From the NCBI GenBank assembly GCA_034769895.1, contig CM068367.1, positions 90,172,399 to 90,236,398 of the forward strand: a DNA stretch of 64,000 nt, in the 5' to 3' direction. This document shows, piece after piece, positions 63,287 to 64,000 of the stretch (positions are counted from its first letter, which is position 1; every line of letters starts with the position of its first letter). This DNA is from Magicicada septendecula. Lineage: Eukaryota > Arthropoda > Insecta > Hemiptera > Cicadidae. The translations under genes and the position numbers were made by a program. A model generated the notes under the pieces. That model was not told the origin of the DNA, ran no database searches, and was given only the letters and a program-made list of their open reading frames with translations.

Positions 63287-63420
63287 CAGTAAAACCTCTC
63301 TAGTCCGACCGCGGCTCAGGCACCGACTTGTTGATGACTCACCAGCTTGTTTACATACTTGTCAGTTGTTTTGCCGCCTCAGTGAGCCGAAATTTCGGAA
63401 GACCTTCCAATTTTTTTTTT
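63287..63420 (+). mobile_element. Truncated pogo/Tigger-like terminus
   Basis: CAGTAAAACCTCTCTAGTCC after a TA dinucleotide is a typical Tigger/pogo end (CAGT.AAACCTC...TCCGACC), followed by a GC-richer tract. No matching right terminus was found, so it is a fragment. Confidence 0.45.
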
Positions 63421-64000
63421 TAATGTTCCAGAAAATACGAAATTTGGTGTAAATCTTCTGAATTTTTTCCTAGTCTCGTTTCAGTGCTATGTCGCATTTC
63501 TAGAGTTTTGTTTTTGCGTACAATATGACGTCAAATCTGGTGTTTCATTGCAATCGCAATTATAATTGCTTTCAATAAAAATTTATAAGAGGTCTTGTCA
63601 AAAATTATAGTTCCTTCCTCCTGTCACAAACAATAATTATGACCACCCATACACAATGATGTAATAAGCATTTTGCAATATCCACATATTGTATCATACT
63701 GCTATTCAAATAAGAGTGACTAATGTTATAGTTTAGTCTCAAGCTGACAGAATCGCACTACATGACTGCACCTGAATAAACAGATACTGTAATGTCTAGC
63801 CTATACCAGGTGATGATAATAATAATAATACATTAATATTGTCTCTCCGGTTCTTTACGGATAGTTTACATCTGCTTGTTTTTTAAACACACACACACAC
63901 AAAATCATTTCGCATACGAGGCTGTTATTAATGTTACTTATTCAAACAAATTAAGATGCCAGACCAATGTGGATAATTATATTACTACGTTTTTCGTGAA
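63421..64000. other. Intron, no recognised features
   Basis: AT-rich; short (ATA)n near 63810 and (CA)n near 63890. No further PDS5 exon identified. Confidence 0.55.

Overview
This window is eukaryotic, AT-rich and intron-dominated, and almost certainly comes from an insect. The mix of Ty3/gypsy, Penelope-like, RTE-type, mariner, hAT, Mutator-like and Helitron elements, together with very large introns, suggests a big hemimetabolous genome (orthopteroid, stick insect, cockroach or similar). That placement is inference; species cannot be read from the sequence.

The only host gene I recognise is a plus-strand homolog of the cohesin regulator PDS5. Seven exons (1633-1802, 31771-31875, 32192-32333, 33557-33705, 37335-37460, 39963-40064, 40547-40680) join in frame across canonical GT-AG introns. 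Everything else is intron filled with mobile DNA. One intron is about 30 kb (1803-31770), and the intron after 40680 runs past the window end.

The 30-kb intron contains: (i) a solo LTR candidate (815-1360, just upstream of the first exon); (ii) a minus-strand Ty3/gypsy element with 2.2-kb LTRs and an ATAT target duplication (4423-15638), whose right LTR carries a nested 1.2-kb solo LTR (14336-15540, target duplication GTAC); (iii) an LTR plus primer-binding stub of a third Ty3 family (15639-17514); (iv) a Penelope-like element (17864-18490 + 28529-29745) encoding reverse transcriptase and a GIY-YIG endonuclease, split inside the RT domain by (v) a minus-strand, gag-only Ty3 element (18491-28528, target duplication ATAT), whose left LTR holds a retroposon with an 11-unit minisatellite; and (vi) the 5' half of an RTE-type LINE (29755-31100). 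Smaller host introns hold a pogo/Tigger-like MITE (32434-32607) and a decayed mariner (37823-39064).

The last intron holds a four-level nest. A hAT transposon (41634-62900) is interrupted by a Mutator-like element (about 43985-61868). That element is interrupted at its start codon by a Helitron (46184-61478). The Helitron is interrupted in its helicase gene by a structurally intact Ty3/gypsy element (49876-58938, target duplication ATCA). The innermost and youngest element has open gag (560 aa) and pol (1081 aa) frames.

Most interesting signals: a FUS/EWS-type RanBP2 zinc finger with RGG repeats replacing the usual CCHC knuckle in the Gag of the youngest Ty3 element; three hammerhead-ribozyme-like motifs, two flanking the Penelope element in opposite orientation and one inside a 65-bp inverted-repeat element in the Helitron tail; a multibranch RNA-fold candidate behind an A26 tract in the 3' region of the youngest element; and a gag-only element whose two LTRs are nearly identical except for completely different U5 ends.
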